DNA of 64,000 nucleotides from Imbricaverruca yamaguchii (lineage: Eukaryota; Arthropoda; Thecostraca; Neoverrucidae). Positions 47,641-59,419 of the stretch are shown here, one piece after another (the stretch's first letter is position 1; every line of letters starts with the position of its first letter). Where the stretch lies: NCBI GenBank assembly GCA_034440575.1, contig JAOTOL010001554.1, positions 496,501-560,500 on the forward strand, written 5' to 3'. Below the pieces are notes generated by a model, which was not told where the DNA came from, did no database searches, and saw only the letters and a program-made list of their open reading frames with translations. A program made the position numbers and the translations under genes.

Positions 47641-47994
47641 TGTGTTTGCTTCTCCCAATATATGTATTGCGTTGTGCTTCCTCAATATATCGTTTTAATA
47701 CGCACTCTGTTGGGCGCCGGAATATATATATTCATGTGCGCAAAATGACGAACGCAGTCAATGCGCCCAAAATGCACATTCACTTCCACCACAGAGTACA
47801 CAACCGAGAAACAATCGGCAGTGGGAGTGAGGGCCTTCCTCAATCTTGACAGTCTCGTCTTCTCCAGATGCATGCTCCTCGTATTAAAGTCTGATTGATA
47901 AACAACTTTTTTGTTGCCGTATTTATGTCGTGCTGTACTGCAAAATACGTGATTTTTATTATTTAAAATTTAGTCCCAGTTGTTGCTGGGGTAG

Positions 47995-48296
47995 CTTTAG
48001 GAACCAGGGTTCTATCGCTAAGCAGAGCTTGTTGCGTGAACCCTCGCCCCACCACCCGATCCACGAATTCCTTTTCAACGGCAGAATTTTGATCGATAGT
48101 TTAACGTGCCGTCAATAACACCGACACGGCCGCCCGGTAGCTCGTCCCCGGCCTTATCGGGCCAGTTGCCAACTCACACTCCCTGCCGGGGGCTAAACAC
48201 GAGCGCGCGAAGCGACTCGAACCCTGTGTTGCCAGGACAGGGGAGACCAGCACAGGCCAGCGCTCTAACCAACTGAGCTACCGGGGTGGCATTTCA
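47995..48296 (-). mobile_element. tRNA-derived SINE, family 2, best-preserved copy
   Basis: On the minus strand the tRNA head is intact: CCCCGGTAGCTCAGTTGGTT, AGAGCGCTGGCC, a long variable part, then GGGTTCGAGTC. The body runs leftwards to AGCAGAGCTTGTTGCGTGAA and CCCTCG. The head looks like a tRNA with an unusually long insert between its A and B boxes (CTGTGCTGGTCTCCCCTGTC...), conserved in copies at 20813 and 32425. Confidence 0.82.
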
Positions 48297-49259
48297 GGTC
48301 GCACGACGCGAATAAAGAAATCATATTTTGAAAGGAAAATATTTTCTTTAGTTAAAAATAGAACACATTTAATTAAAAAGATGTATGGTATTGCATGGTA
48401 ACTTTCCATTCCAACCGCAAATTAAGCTGTTATTAAAGTTGCTTCCGAGCTGGTCTGGCATAGAAATTGCTGTTACCCCTCCAATATTGCATGCATGACA
48501 GAAGTTGGTTCACATGGCGTTAGCGACGCAGCCAATTCATTTCGACTGAAAATGCCGAATAACGGTGTGCGAACATGGGCAAAGCCACGGTGGGGAATGC
48601 ACTGGGATGCTTCCCCAATCTTGCCAAGTTCCGGGTTAAGCCTTTGACAATGCATGATAATCGAACCGAAATCCTCATGCGGGCATCTAAAATCCGTCTT
48701 AGCGCTTACAAAGTTGTTGCTGAATCTAAATCGAGCTTTCATGGTACGAAATGCGTGATTTTTTAATTTTGCGCCGGCACTCCAGAAAGTTCAGGATTGT
48801 CACCGAAATATTTTGGCAAACGTCCGCTCCTGTCAAAACAATGCTTGTCGCAGTCCTGGTGGCGTGTGTTCGCCGTGTATAGTAAAAGGCGTGGAGCCGA
48901 GCTTAGAACTGGCATCGCTCTGACTCCAGCTCGGGTCCAGTCATTTGACTGTTCGGCAGCATGAACAATTGTTGGTTTTGTCACCTTGATAATCATGTAC
49001 TGTTATTATATGCACACCTCGAGGAGCAGGGACTAATGTTGGTCGGCGTGTACTGGTGGGAGGGGAAAGGGCAACCGTTAGTTTTTAGCTCAATATTTGC
49101 AATGCACTGCCGTAGTGCCACAAATGATTAAATTCAGGGATCCTGTCTCCTGTCCCACCCCCGATGTTCCGCCGCCCGTGTCAGGAAGGGACTGTGGGCC
49201 TGGACACTGTCCTAAGCGGTGACGTGTTCCGTATTTCCTATGCCTGGCTGATTAGAAGA

Positions 49260-49515
49260 AGTGCCCAACCATAAATTTAAGGTGGCAGAACCCCAGCCTT
49301 GCAGAACATCTGAATATTGAATATTGCAGAATATTTCCCTTCTCTTTATGAAAAAGATCGTCCCATGTGAACAGTGTCTTAATTCACTGTCGCTTATTAG
49401 AAGGAGTTCCCACGACGCGCACAAAAAGCTGCCGGCCTCCAGGCTCGAACCGGCTACCTCCGAGTCGGCAAACCAACGCGCTACCAACTGCGCTACCAAC
49501 ACCGAGTCGCTCGGC
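49260..49515 (-). mobile_element. tRNA-derived SINE, family 4 (single copy seen)
   Basis: The minus-strand head GGTAGCGCAGTTGGTAGCGC, GTTGGTTTGCCGACTCGGAG and B box CCGGTTCGAGCCTGG is followed by a non-tRNA body to about 49260. The arms look tRNA-like, but no mature 3' half or acceptor stem is present, so I call it a SINE. Confidence 0.55.
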
Positions 49516-49884
49516 CCGCTTAAGTTAAATAGTGTCGATGGATATGACATGGGTCTAAATAACACCATTTTATACAATAACTAACACATTCGTGTGAAAA
49601 TCTCCCATGATTATCGAAATACCATGAAAGAAGCTTTCAGATGACGTATAATTTGCACCACTCACGTATACTTGTTAGCCAGGAACGTACGCGGAAAAGT
49701 ACCATTTCTTGCTGTCGTGATAATGTGCTGAGCCCAAATCAGCGCCCAGATGACGTCCCCGGCTGCCAATGAACATTGACAGGGGCCGATCATATACATT
49801 GGGTATTATTGGCTGTGATGCCCATATTATTTAATATATGCACATTGTCATTGGGCATACAGGTGGGTAAGTACCTACGGGGCA

Positions 49885-50325
49885 TATCAGAACCTCTAAT
49901 ACTCAAAACCTATAACGCTTCAGAACCTATAATACTCAAAACGCATAGTGCCAAAATGCTTCAGAACCTCTAAATAGTCATCTTGGGGGAATGTTCAATA
50001 CCTATAATGCTCAAAACCTATAATGCCTCAAACCACATAATGCTTGGAACGTATAGTTGTTCAGAACATATAATACTCAAATTCTATGATGCTTCAAAGC
50101 CTCTAATACTACTCCCTCTGGGAATTTTCAAAACGTATAATGCTCAAAATATAAAATGCGTCAAATCCTATAATGCTCTATACCTGTAATGCTTCGTTTC
50201 AACTAATATTCAGAAAGCATAACTCTCGAAACAGCTAATGCGTCAAAACCTCTAATGCTCAAAGCCTATAATGCTTCAGAAACTATAATGCTCGGAGCTA
50301 TTAATGCTCAAAACCTATAATATCA
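49885..50325. repeat. Short-period array, about 16-18 bp (CCTATAATGCTCAAAA)
   Basis: About 20 loosely spaced repeats of (AAC)CTATAATGCT(C/T)(A/C)AA, with variants ACGTATAATGC and CCTCTAATACT. Two are separated by inserts ending in GGGGGAATGTT/GGGAATTTT, hinting at a longer period of about 140-150 bp. Confidence 0.85.
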
Positions 50326-50439
50326 GGTGACGACCGCACGCCATAATCGGCCGTACGGCTCACTGCGTCTCCACCGTAGTCTACCAATGGGAGACACCGC
50401 GCGAAAGCTTCCAGGCGCTTCCGCCAGAGCGCCTGGAAT

Positions 50440-53300
50440 AGAACTTGGATTGCTCACCACATTGGCCGTGTTCATGCATTTATTTAGCTTGTGAAAAGCG
50501 GGATATTGGAGTGAACGCTCCCTGAATTAAAGTACGTGTCGGCGATTTCTAAGCTGAGTCACTGGTTTTACGAATAGGCAATTTGGGTGTTTAAGTGTCC
50601 CAGGGGTGGATTCAGTTTTAATAGATGCTGTGGCCGATTATTCCGCCTTGACCGCTGCCGGGCTTAAGTAGAGGAGACCTGGCGCTCGTGTTCCCTTACA
50701 TGGAATAAGTATGCTTACACTGAAGACCAAGGGCGTACCTAGAATTTGTATCTGGGGATTTTGAGGATGCCCAGGTTTGCCAAGTAATATTTATGCTGCG
50801 TTTCAGTGGCATAATTAGGCAGCGGCGCAGTCAGAAGTTTTTTGAAGGAGTGGGTTGACGAAAAAAGTGTAAAGAAACAGAGACCGCTTTCAAAAATAAC
50901 AAAAGACATCAAGCAACACTTCTGTTTCGGGGTGCTGTTTCATGTGCCCCGTGTCCCTGTGGAATGCCTATGCCAGCTGGGAAGAGCAATCTCAGCTGAA
51001 GCGGACTTCTAACAACTGGGGAGTAAACAGGGTGCCTGATGGGCAGAGAGGGCTGTGATGATCATTTGATTTCCAAGTGCCCTTGACGGAAGAACAAGAT
51101 CTCTAAGAGCTAAAGTTAACTAGCGAGGTTCCATCTCAAATTCAAAATGTCCCGAGATGACAGCACGGGTCGACCCAGGAGGACGCTTGCATTCTCAAAG
51201 TACCTAGCTGCCTAGAAAGATGTTTTTCATCTCAGTAGAGCATCCATAGCTAATAATTTTCTGCACATTGCGAAGAACGATGCCCGAGTGGCCCAGAAAC
51301 GTGCCTCCATTCTCAAGCCGCACAGCTGTCCGGAATAGCAACCGCATTTGCGAGATAGACGCCTGATCGCACAGACGGGTGCCTTTGTCTTCAACTGCCA
51401 TATTATTTTACTGATTTTAACTGGGTGGATACACTCAACTGACTGGGTTCAAGCTCGTTCTACTGGGAGGACACTTGCCCACCCAGCTAACAGGCTAACC
51501 GAGGTCCTGCTTCATTAGGCGATGGCAGAGATTATGCATTGGACCAATGGCGCCTATTGCCGAAGTCGCCATGCTGCCCAAGACATGGACTACATAACCT
51601 GTCAGGATATAGCAGTTAACATTTCAGACTATTTTATTTTATGAAGCATGGTACCTAGAGACAGTACCTAAATGGTTTTAGTGAGCTTACCAATCAGGTG
51701 TGACTCACCAGATACACACACTGACTTGCACAAGGGGAAACAGCACCCGGTGCATTCTGTCATCTCTGCTGAGGAGAGCTAGCAGTGGAGAACTGCGATC
51801 TTTCTCGACATTTATTGATACGCCCAATATTATGGTGCACAGCAGGTGACTGCTCACCACGTACTTCTGTTCACGTGGAAGGTATCCACCTTCCCATTAT
51901 TACCATAAATTGGCATATGTTAGTGTTGGCTGCATATTCGAATGGAAACATGAAAGGCAACCGGTGGTCTGGCATGGGACCGCGTCTTTGTTTCAAATTC
52001 CATCAGCCCACCTTTGTGACCTTCCACGGTGCATACACAATTCCGTCCACCTCAGCGACAGGCGGTCTGCTGATGTCGGCGGCCGCCGCCGCTGATCCCG
52101 GGATTCGCCATGAAAGATCATCACTGGACACTACGGACTTATGGCCACCTACCGAGGGGACCGAACACTGTCCCCGCTACTGCACAGCAGGGTGCCACGT
52201 TGTGGCAACAGTGTCCATGTCTGCCCATATCAGTGTGATTCTGTAGATAGCAACAATTTCATAAAATATCACCAATAGTTGTCCACCAGACTCGGAAACA
52301 TGAACCATTGACCTTACATATGACACCTTTGTGACCTGGCTAATTTGTTTCAACATCCTGGATATCTTCTGTACTTACAGACACGGTACATTGAAAGACC
52401 ATGTCCCCTGCGCTGCACAGGATGCTATTTCAGCAAGACAAGGAATCCTCTACAATTACTGGAATTGCATTCCCTTCGGAGGTGTCCAAACAACTGCTGT
52501 GTGCCTTTAAATCTCATGGGGTGCCATTGCAACAGCTGAAGTACTCGCTCTGCACATTGCATGGCTGTCCTACGTCTGGGGTGTCCCTCTGTAGGCTCTT
52601 GCAGTGCCGCGGGTGACACTGTGCAGATTGATGGCGCCCCTAACGGCTCGGAGCCACTCTGCACAATGCGCGGTTGCCTTTACAATGGCTGGGGTACCCT
52701 TTTTCAGACTGCAGAGGTGTTCCTAAAACGTTAATGGTTCCGCTACAGTGGCTGCGATGCCATGTCTGTAGTCTGGCAGCAGGGGCGACGGAACGTATGT
52801 GGCGCTGGGGTGCTGCGCCCTTCCTTGCGCGAGCAAAGGGGCGTCGCACCCACTTGACGATCTTAGTAAAACTGCTTACTCTCCCTAAATACCAGGCAAA
52901 TCTTCAAGATTAAGCGCGGCATTGTGACACTTCACTTATGTAGGTATGGCTACAGAAGTTAATTCATATGTTCGCAATTTGTCTGGTCATTTTTCCGAAC
53001 TACTAACGCTTCACGTGCATTATTGTTCTGATACACATCACGCGTTACCCTGCATCACTGCTAACATTAACTTAAAGTGATCTTTCGTGTGTCATCTGAA
53101 GCTAAAGCTACGATCACTTCACTCGGATAACTTTGCCCATTGGCGGATCAAGCGGAGCCTTTGTTGATATGCTAGCTGAGGACGAAAATTGCACTAACCA
53201 TCAAATAAGCTAATAATTTAGGGTTAAACTGACACTTACCGACCAAGTTCCTCGTATTCGGAATCGTTCCCCGGTGAAAATATTCTAAAGCATACCCTGG
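50440..53300. other. No gene recognised
   Basis: The longest frame (51785-52246, plus, 153 codons) has no motif I know and no convincing splice context. The part 52400-52750 shows a vague repetition of GGGGTGCC/GGGGTGTCC...TGCA words. Otherwise unique-looking sequence. Confidence 0.4.
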
Positions 53301-53319
53301 GATCTTGATGTTACTTACA

Positions 53320-53460
53320 CTAAAGGTACGTCCTTCCGGGGGTGCAGCCAGGAACTTCCTAAGGGAGGCTCGACTAAAAAAGGACGTTTCGAAAAAGGGA
53401 AAGCGTTCGGAGAAACGAAAATTTATGGTTTTAATCTCAACTTTTTTGCTTCCTCTGGAG
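53320..53460. mobile_element. Possible MITE fragment
   Basis: CCGGGGGTGCAGCCAGGAAC, TTCCTAAGGGAGGC and the following A-rich sequence resemble decayed hAT-type MITEs and the fragments at 11520 and 59200. The limits are unknown. Confidence 0.35.
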
Positions 53461-53802
53461 TATTTTTGTTTGCTAAGGGGGAGGGAGCTACCACTTCGGC
53501 TGTGCCTCTGCTTCCCTCAGAATGGCGTCCCCACAGGAACGGTCTCTTGCGGCCTCTTCTCTCCCTCTCTTTTCAGCCAAAGTGACCTCGCTGGCAAATT
53601 TAATCCTACGAATTAACGGTTTGGACAACTTTTAGTCAACTGATCATTTACTCTTTTACTGATCAGAGATCAACACAGGCACATGGGTCAATGTGGGTCA
53701 AGGCTAGTTCCAGAGCACTTGTGTGTGCTGTTTTCGGATTAAGAGCTCATGTTTATCGCACATAAATCCCAAACCCCATATTGGCCCATGTTACTTGCTG
53801 CC

Positions 53803-53995
53803 AAGGGTGTAATCTTGGGCAGACTGGGGGGACATGGCACCCAATTTTTGAAAAGTGACGATTTGTCCCACTGAATTTCTTTTGTGTCTCCCAAACTCAG
53901 GAATTAAAATGCCTATATATATATAGTTGCAGGAGCATTGTACTTACTTATTTATATAGTGAAAATATATATATTCAGTAGAATCACCAAAAATA
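53803..53995. repeat. Dispersed repeat R1, copy 1
   Basis: Matches 54304-54515 in order: GGTG(T/C)AATCTTGGG, TGTCCC, AAAAGTG(A/G)(C/T)GATTT, (C/T)CAATTTC, AAAATGCCTAT/AAAATACCTAT, TACTTA, ATATAGTGAA and AGAATCACCA. Confidence 0.8.
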
Positions 53996-54303
53996 CTACA
54001 TGGGAAACAATCATCGGGTTCCACTTGTCTTTTTAGACCAAGAACGAAATCAACATCCAGTTTTCCACTAAGGAACTAAAACAAAGCACCTCCTTGGGAT
54101 ACATTTCCCGTTCAACAAAATGTCAAGGATTTATTGCAATCAAATCGCTTTCGGGGCATGCCAGCTTAGCCCAACCCCGGATTCGTAGCTGGGTGGCAAA
54201 CGATGGATAAAATGTAGGTCTTACTGACGCGTGCATGGCTTGGATTGGACGCTGCATGTGGTGGCTCGACAACAAACGCCTGACCCCCACCCCTTTCCCG
54301 TGG

Positions 54304-54515
54304 CTGCTGCCATGGGTGCAATCTCTTGGGGCTGTGGAGGATGTGTCCCTCCAAGTTGTGAAAAGTGGTGATTTTCCCCCTCAATTTCTCTCGTGTCCCC
54401 CAAAGCCCATCTGTTAAAATACCTATGCATGATTGCCCGAAAATTATACTTAGTAATGTACGTGTATATAGTGAACATATGCACATAAGAGAATCACCAT
54501 AAATTGTACCAGCCG
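54304..54515. repeat. Dispersed repeat R1, copy 2
   Basis: Second copy of the repeat at 53803-53995, about 500 bases away in the same orientation and about 75-80% similar by eye. No coding capacity. Confidence 0.8.
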
Positions 54516-55074
54516 ACCTAGCTAATCGACTGGCTTCACAGACTACCTATCCTCGTGAAATCTCCAAACGGTAAATCGGCAAGCGTTGGAAATGTTTGAT
54601 TCCTGACCATTCTTCAAGAACATGAACCTCGTCCATCCTGTGTTTTCGTCCAGGTGAAGAATTGTGCTTTGTAAGGTAACAAATATGCATAATCGGCATT
54701 GATCTTATGCATAAAGCATTGACATTATGTGTCTATGTTACCTTCCCTTGCGCATATATCGATACACGTATTCTGAACGTGATTCTGGATGCTCCTGGGT
54801 ATCTTCAATGCCATGGAGTGTCGTCTTAGGCAGCCTTAAATGTACGTCAAATTGGCGTCGTGTTCTTATTCGCATTCAGAGACGTGTTAACCAGAGACGT
54901 ATTCGTATTCTCGTTTGGCGACAGTTTTATATTCGTTTGCAACAAATTCCACAAATGCTTCGACCTGTACTGAACACGCTAGAAGTAACTACATAATTAC
55001 ATAGAAGCAACTACGTAGGTCTCACATAACCACTTTAACGGTCAAGGTTAAAGTGCAAACTGTTTTTTTCATCA

Positions 55075-56140
55075 ACCCTATGCATACTGTTTTTTTTCGG
55101 CTGCCTGGCATCTTTTCGTAATGGCCCAAATCTGTCCAAATCTGGAATCAAGCGATAGCTCGTGGCGAATCATCGAGTAACGTTTCAAGCCAGGACATGT
55201 TAAGGCCATGCCCTAAGGCACAGTCATCTTCAGTTATTCGATGGCCGCTTTCGGTTGCCATCGCTTCGATTTCCATGAAAAGGCGCCATTCGATGTGGCT
55301 TATTGTATGGAATGAAAAATAGTGCAATCGAATTAATATTCAATGTTAAAGTCAATATAATTTGTTCGGTCGGCGCGAATTTTGTCGTTTCCGCCTGACC
55401 TTGCCCAAATCTGGTATCAAGCGATAGCCCGTGGTGAACCCTCGAATAGCATTCCATGCCGGAGGATGTCAAGGTCAAACCTGAAGGTCAAAAGTTGGAT
55501 TGAGTATTTGATGACCTTGCATCTCGTCGCTATGTCTTCAATTTGAAAAAAAAGTGCGTAATTCGACTTAACTTGTTATGCATTTTCAGCAAGTTCAACA
55601 TTATAAATAATTTCGACGGTCAATGGTCAGACTGATTTCTTCCGTCGTCCGACATTTTTCCGTTTCCGTCCAAACCTACCCAGACCCACTAGCAAGCGAT
55701 AGCCCGTGGCGACTCTTCAAGTAACATTTCAAGCCGAGACCTGTCGAGGTCATACTTCAAGGTCGAAGGTTACTTTACATTTTTTAAGTCCTCACGTTTT
55801 GTCGAGCTATGGCATCACTTTCCATGAAGTGGGTTCCATTCCACGTGGCTTGCTGTGCGGACTCGAAAGCTACGAAATCGAACTAATTTCAAAGGCCAAA
55901 GGTGGAGCCGAGTTCTTCTGTCGCCCCACATTTTTTTCTCTGCGTCGAACTCTATCGAAATGTGGTATCAAGGAATAGCTCGTGGTGGGTCTCGAGTAAA
56001 TTTTAAACCGGTAATGTCAATGATAATCTTCAAGATTAAAGGTTTTACATTGTTTTCGAGTGCCTCGCGATTACTCGCTATAAGTCCAATTTTCATAACG
56101 TTGGTGTCATTCGACGTGGCGTGCCGTATTGTATCAGAAA
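55075..56140. repeat. Satellite-like tandem repeat, period 269-276 bp, four copies
   Basis: The marker CAAGCGATAGC(T/C)CGTGG recurs at 55149, 55418, 55693 and (diverged) 55969, always followed by TC(A/G)AGTAACRTTTCAAGCC. Each copy also has TTCCATGAA...G(T/G)CATTCGA(C/T)GTGGC and a GGTCAAAG/AAGGTCGAAGG region. The copies are quite diverged from each other, so the array is old. The LTR element lies immediately to its right. Confidence 0.88.
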
Positions 56141-56242
56141 GTTGAGAAATCGAAATAATTTTGAAGGTCTCGAATGTGCGGTGTGTGCACAATGGTTGAG
56201 TAGAGTATTGAACAAGGGGGAGCATGTCTCTTTGTTTACAGC

Positions 56243-56414
56243 TGTCAGACTTTGGTGTCTGTTGTTGGGCCGCCGCCGGGCTGCTTCGGCACATGCGCTG
56301 ATGCGCCGGGGCACGTGACCGGGTCACGCGACCCTGGCCCCCGGGGGTGGCTCAGCGGCGTGTCGTGTCATGGGACAGTGAGAATACAGGATCAGAAGGT
56401 GAATGTCTGTGACA
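56243..56414 (+). repeat. Left LTR (172 bp)
   Basis: Begins TGTCAGACTTTGGTGTCTGT and ends GTCTGTGACA. It is a direct repeat of 59004-59175. The middle has a GC-rich block with CACGTGACCGGGTCACGCGA. Confidence 0.9.
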
Positions 56415-56459
56415 TGGTGGCTGTGGTGGGATCAGTGATCAGATATCGGACAGTGCTGA

Positions 56460-58740
56460 TGAGCACTTCCAGCTTCTCCACACAGTGTTCCAGAGGCTGA
56501 GTGAAGAGGAGATAAAGGTTTCGCCTAGTAAATGTAAGCCCTTCCAAACCGAGCTAACGTACCTCGGCCACCGCATCACCCCTGATGCCGTTACAATAGA
56601 TACTGACCGTATCGAAATTGTGGAAAACCTGTCCCCGCCCAGAACCATCCGGGAGGCCAAAAGGGTCCTAGGGTTTGTCTCCTGGTACCGAAAGTTCATC
56701 CCCTCATTCAGCACCGTCGCAGAGCCTCTGGTCAGACTCTGCAACCCAGAGAAGTACTACTGGAGCGACTACCTGGACGCCAGTTTCGCCGCTCTGAAGG
56801 CGGAAGTGATCATCATCGGAAGTGATCAGATACAGTAAGGCGCAGCGCAAATGGACGATCTATGAACTGGAGCTGTACATCTTTTACAAGGCCTGAAGAA
56901 ATTCTACAAGTACCTAGCCGATGTAGAATTCACGTGGGTCTGTGACTGTAGAAGCGCATTGTAAATCCTACAGAATCGCGATCAGATGAACCCGAGGCTG
57001 GTGAGATTGCGAGCCTTCATCAGCCAGTTCAGGTATAATACCGAGCACCGAAAGGCTAGCCAAATGCAGCACGTAGATATGCTGTTTCGCATACACACGG
57101 ACCAGGAACAGGAGATCAGCGATGCGGCCAGGTCGGCAGACGAACCATCACATGGTTGTGATACGTCACGGGGACAGAAGACAGTCCCTGACACGTCCGG
57201 CGACAGCGGACCAGTGAGACCGGGCGCGGGTCAGTCGGATCCGCCGACTACAGAGCGTGCGGACGGTCGCGCCGCCCCTGACTCTGGTGGCGAAACTCAG
57301 CAACGGTGCACGGACAGTGCACGGACGACGCACGGCCGACGCGCCGACGCTACCCCGGTACGGGGGACGGATTTGTTCCCGGAATCTATACGTACAAATT
57401 CGACACCAAAGTTTAACGGTTGTGAAGTCGCTAGCGAGGGGGCTTGGAAGGTTTCTGCTCTTTGACCGGTCCCTGTCAAGCCAGATACCCTGCGCTGGTA
57501 CCAGCGGCACGACAGGAATTGTAGAGCCATAGCATATCGCTTGAATCATGGGAAGTGGCCACGTTTCGCCCTTCCCTGTCTGAAACGTGAGCCGTCGGAA
57601 CATTTCAAACTAAGAGACGAGATTGTGCGCCGAACGCCGGCAGGGTCGGCGGACCCCGAGCAGGTGGTCTGGCCCTTGGCAAAACGATATGAGCTGTTTC
57701 ATGCTCACCACGACACCAAACACCACGCCCATGGTGGCCCTGAGAAAATGTACGGGCTGATCAGTCGGCACGCTTGGTACCCGGGCACAAAGGCAGATGC
57801 GAAGACTACGAAATACCTGCGAATAATACCTCCATACCTGCGAAAGATGCGAACAGAGAAAAAGTGCTCGTATCCGCAATGCTCCCCAGCTGCCTCAGCC
57901 GGCAAACTGGCCTAACGAGACGCTCGTAATTGACATTGTAAACATGTCAAGAAGTCAGGTGACGAATAGGTCGCTGGTGCTTACGTGTGTTGACAAATTT
58001 TCAGGGTTTCTGTCTTGCTACCCCCTTGACACAGGTAACGCAGAAGAAGTCGTCGAAGTGTTAAGCGCCCACTTTTGACCTATGGTGCCCCAGAAAACCT
58101 CGAGAGCGATGCGGGCTCAAACCTCGTGAAAAATGCCCAGGTCACGGCGCTTTGCGAGCATTTCGGTGTTCAGACGCGGGCGAGCGTGGGGTATCACCAC
58201 GAAGCCGTCGGCAAGGTCGAAAGAAAACACTCACATTAAACGCCGCCTGCGGGCGATGTCAGACTCCAGGGGCACTGACTGGGTGCGGAAGCTATCCGGT
58301 ATAGTTTTCTCGTTAAACAAGGAAGTATCAGATTCGACCGGGTTTTTTCCATTCTTCATTTATTTTCTCCGCTACCCCCACACTCCATTGTCGAAACTGG
58401 CAGCTGCCTCCAGGAACCAATACTCACACGATTATGTTCACGAGAAGCTCCGTCTCCTGTCCAATGTGTTTCAACAGGCGCAGCAGCAGCGCGCCCAGAG
58501 CGCTGGCCGATACAAACAGCAGTATGACAGGCGGCACAGAGTTGCAGAGCCAGCGATCAAAGTCGGTGACAGGTTGTTGTACAGGAACTTTTCCGCTCGA
58601 TCCTAATTGGATTTTCCTTGGATAGGACCTTATGTTGTAGTCGCCCTACGAGGTCGACGGCACTTTGATTTTGCTGAAAAAGGTGGAAAACTTCGACGAA
58701 CCCATGTGCAAAATGTAAAAGTTGTGCGGGACCGTGATGT
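56460..58740 (+). pseudogene. Gypsy-type pol remnant: RT end, RNase H, integrase
   Basis: In order on the plus strand: the post-catalytic part of the reverse transcriptase (VFQRLSEEEIKVSPSKCK, LTYLGHRITPDAVTID, REAKRVLGFVSWYRKFIPSF), an RNase H-like stretch near 56870-57110, an integrase zinc-binding region (FHAHHDTKHHAHGGPEKMYG, HAWYPGT), integrase core pieces (LVIDIVNMS, LTCVDKFSGFLSCYPLDT) and a C-terminal part (YKQQYDRRHRVAEPAIKVGD, RLLYRNF). Stops and frameshifts separate these at about 56838, 56960, 57465, 57915, 58078 and 58606. It is non-functional, and described only as a genomic fossil. Confidence 0.85.
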
Positions 58741-59003
58741 GTAATTGTGTGACACGCCTCACGTTTTCAGTGCAAGGTACGAGTATTGTTACGCATTGCG
58801 GCCGCGGGTATCACTTGTTCAGTGCCAGACTTGACGTTTGTACAGAAGATACATGATAATTACTTGGTACGGCGACATAGGTGGGGTCATGGTAACCGTT
58901 CAGCGTTATTTGCTTCAAACACGGCGTATATGCTGAGCCGAAAGCCGTTTTTTGTTGCTGTGCAAGTTGCGATTACCCTCGCAATTTGGATGAGAGGGGA
59001 AAG

Positions 59004-59175
59004 TGTCAGACTTTGGTGTCTGTTGTTGGGCCGCCGCCGGGCTGCCTCGGCACGTGCGCTGATTCTCCGGGCCACGTGACCGGGCCACGTGACCATAGCC
59101 GCCGGAGGTGGCTCAGCGGCGTGTCGTGTCATGCGTCAGTGAGAATACAGAATCCGAAGGTGAAGGTCTGTGACA
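59004..59175 (+). repeat. Right LTR (172 bp)
   Basis: Same length and ends as the left LTR. It is preceded by the polypurine tract GGATGAGAGGGGAAAG and followed by GCAGC, the probable target duplication. Confidence 0.9.
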
Positions 59176-59199
59176 GCAGCAATTGTGATCAGTAGTGCG

Positions 59200-59400
59200 A
59201 CAAGGATTTTCCTCAGTTGAGGCCCAACCAAGAAAAATGTAATGAAGGAGAGCTTTCAACGCACCTCGTGCGCGAAAATTCATGGTCTGCGTGGGTGAGG
59301 GGATGCGGCGGTGCACTCGACATTCTGGTAAGGACGCCGTTCCTTCCAAGGGGCGCCTTTTTTCTCAAAGAGGCGCCTCTAGCCGAAAAAAGTTATATGG
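59200..59400. mobile_element. MITE-like fragment next to the LTR element
   Basis: The first 60 bases match the repeat at 11520-11600. The later part (GGGGCGCCTTTTTTCTCAAA, GAGGCGCCTCTAGCCGAAAA) resembles 24430-24500. The ends cannot be fixed. Confidence 0.45.
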
Positions 59401-59419
59401 CTGTTCGATGAATTCGATT

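Larger units (their letters stand above)
56243..59175 (+). mobile_element. Gypsy-type LTR retrotransposon, internally deleted
   Basis: Two direct repeats of exactly 172 bases (56243-56414 and 59004-59175) both start TGTCAGAC and end GTCTGTGACA (TG...CA). They differ at about 16 positions by eye, so the insertion is old. The flanking five bases are ACAGC and GCAGC, probably a target duplication with one later substitution. A polypurine tract (GGATGAGAGGGGAAAG) precedes the right LTR, and the left LTR is followed by TGGTGGCTG at the primer-site position. Only the later part of pol remains (see next entry). The gag, protease and catalytic RT centre have been deleted, with the junction less than 50 bases inside the left LTR. 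Confidence 0.9.

Noticed and set aside
26452..49515. Functional tRNA genes at the tRNA-like heads (26452, 36359, 47466, 48296 minus, 49515 minus)
   Set aside because: Each has A and B boxes but lacks a closing acceptor stem and continues into a SINE body; several share the body with other copies.
51785..52246. 153-codon plus-strand frame
   Set aside because: Unremarkable composition and no motif; cannot be told from chance in this long stretch.
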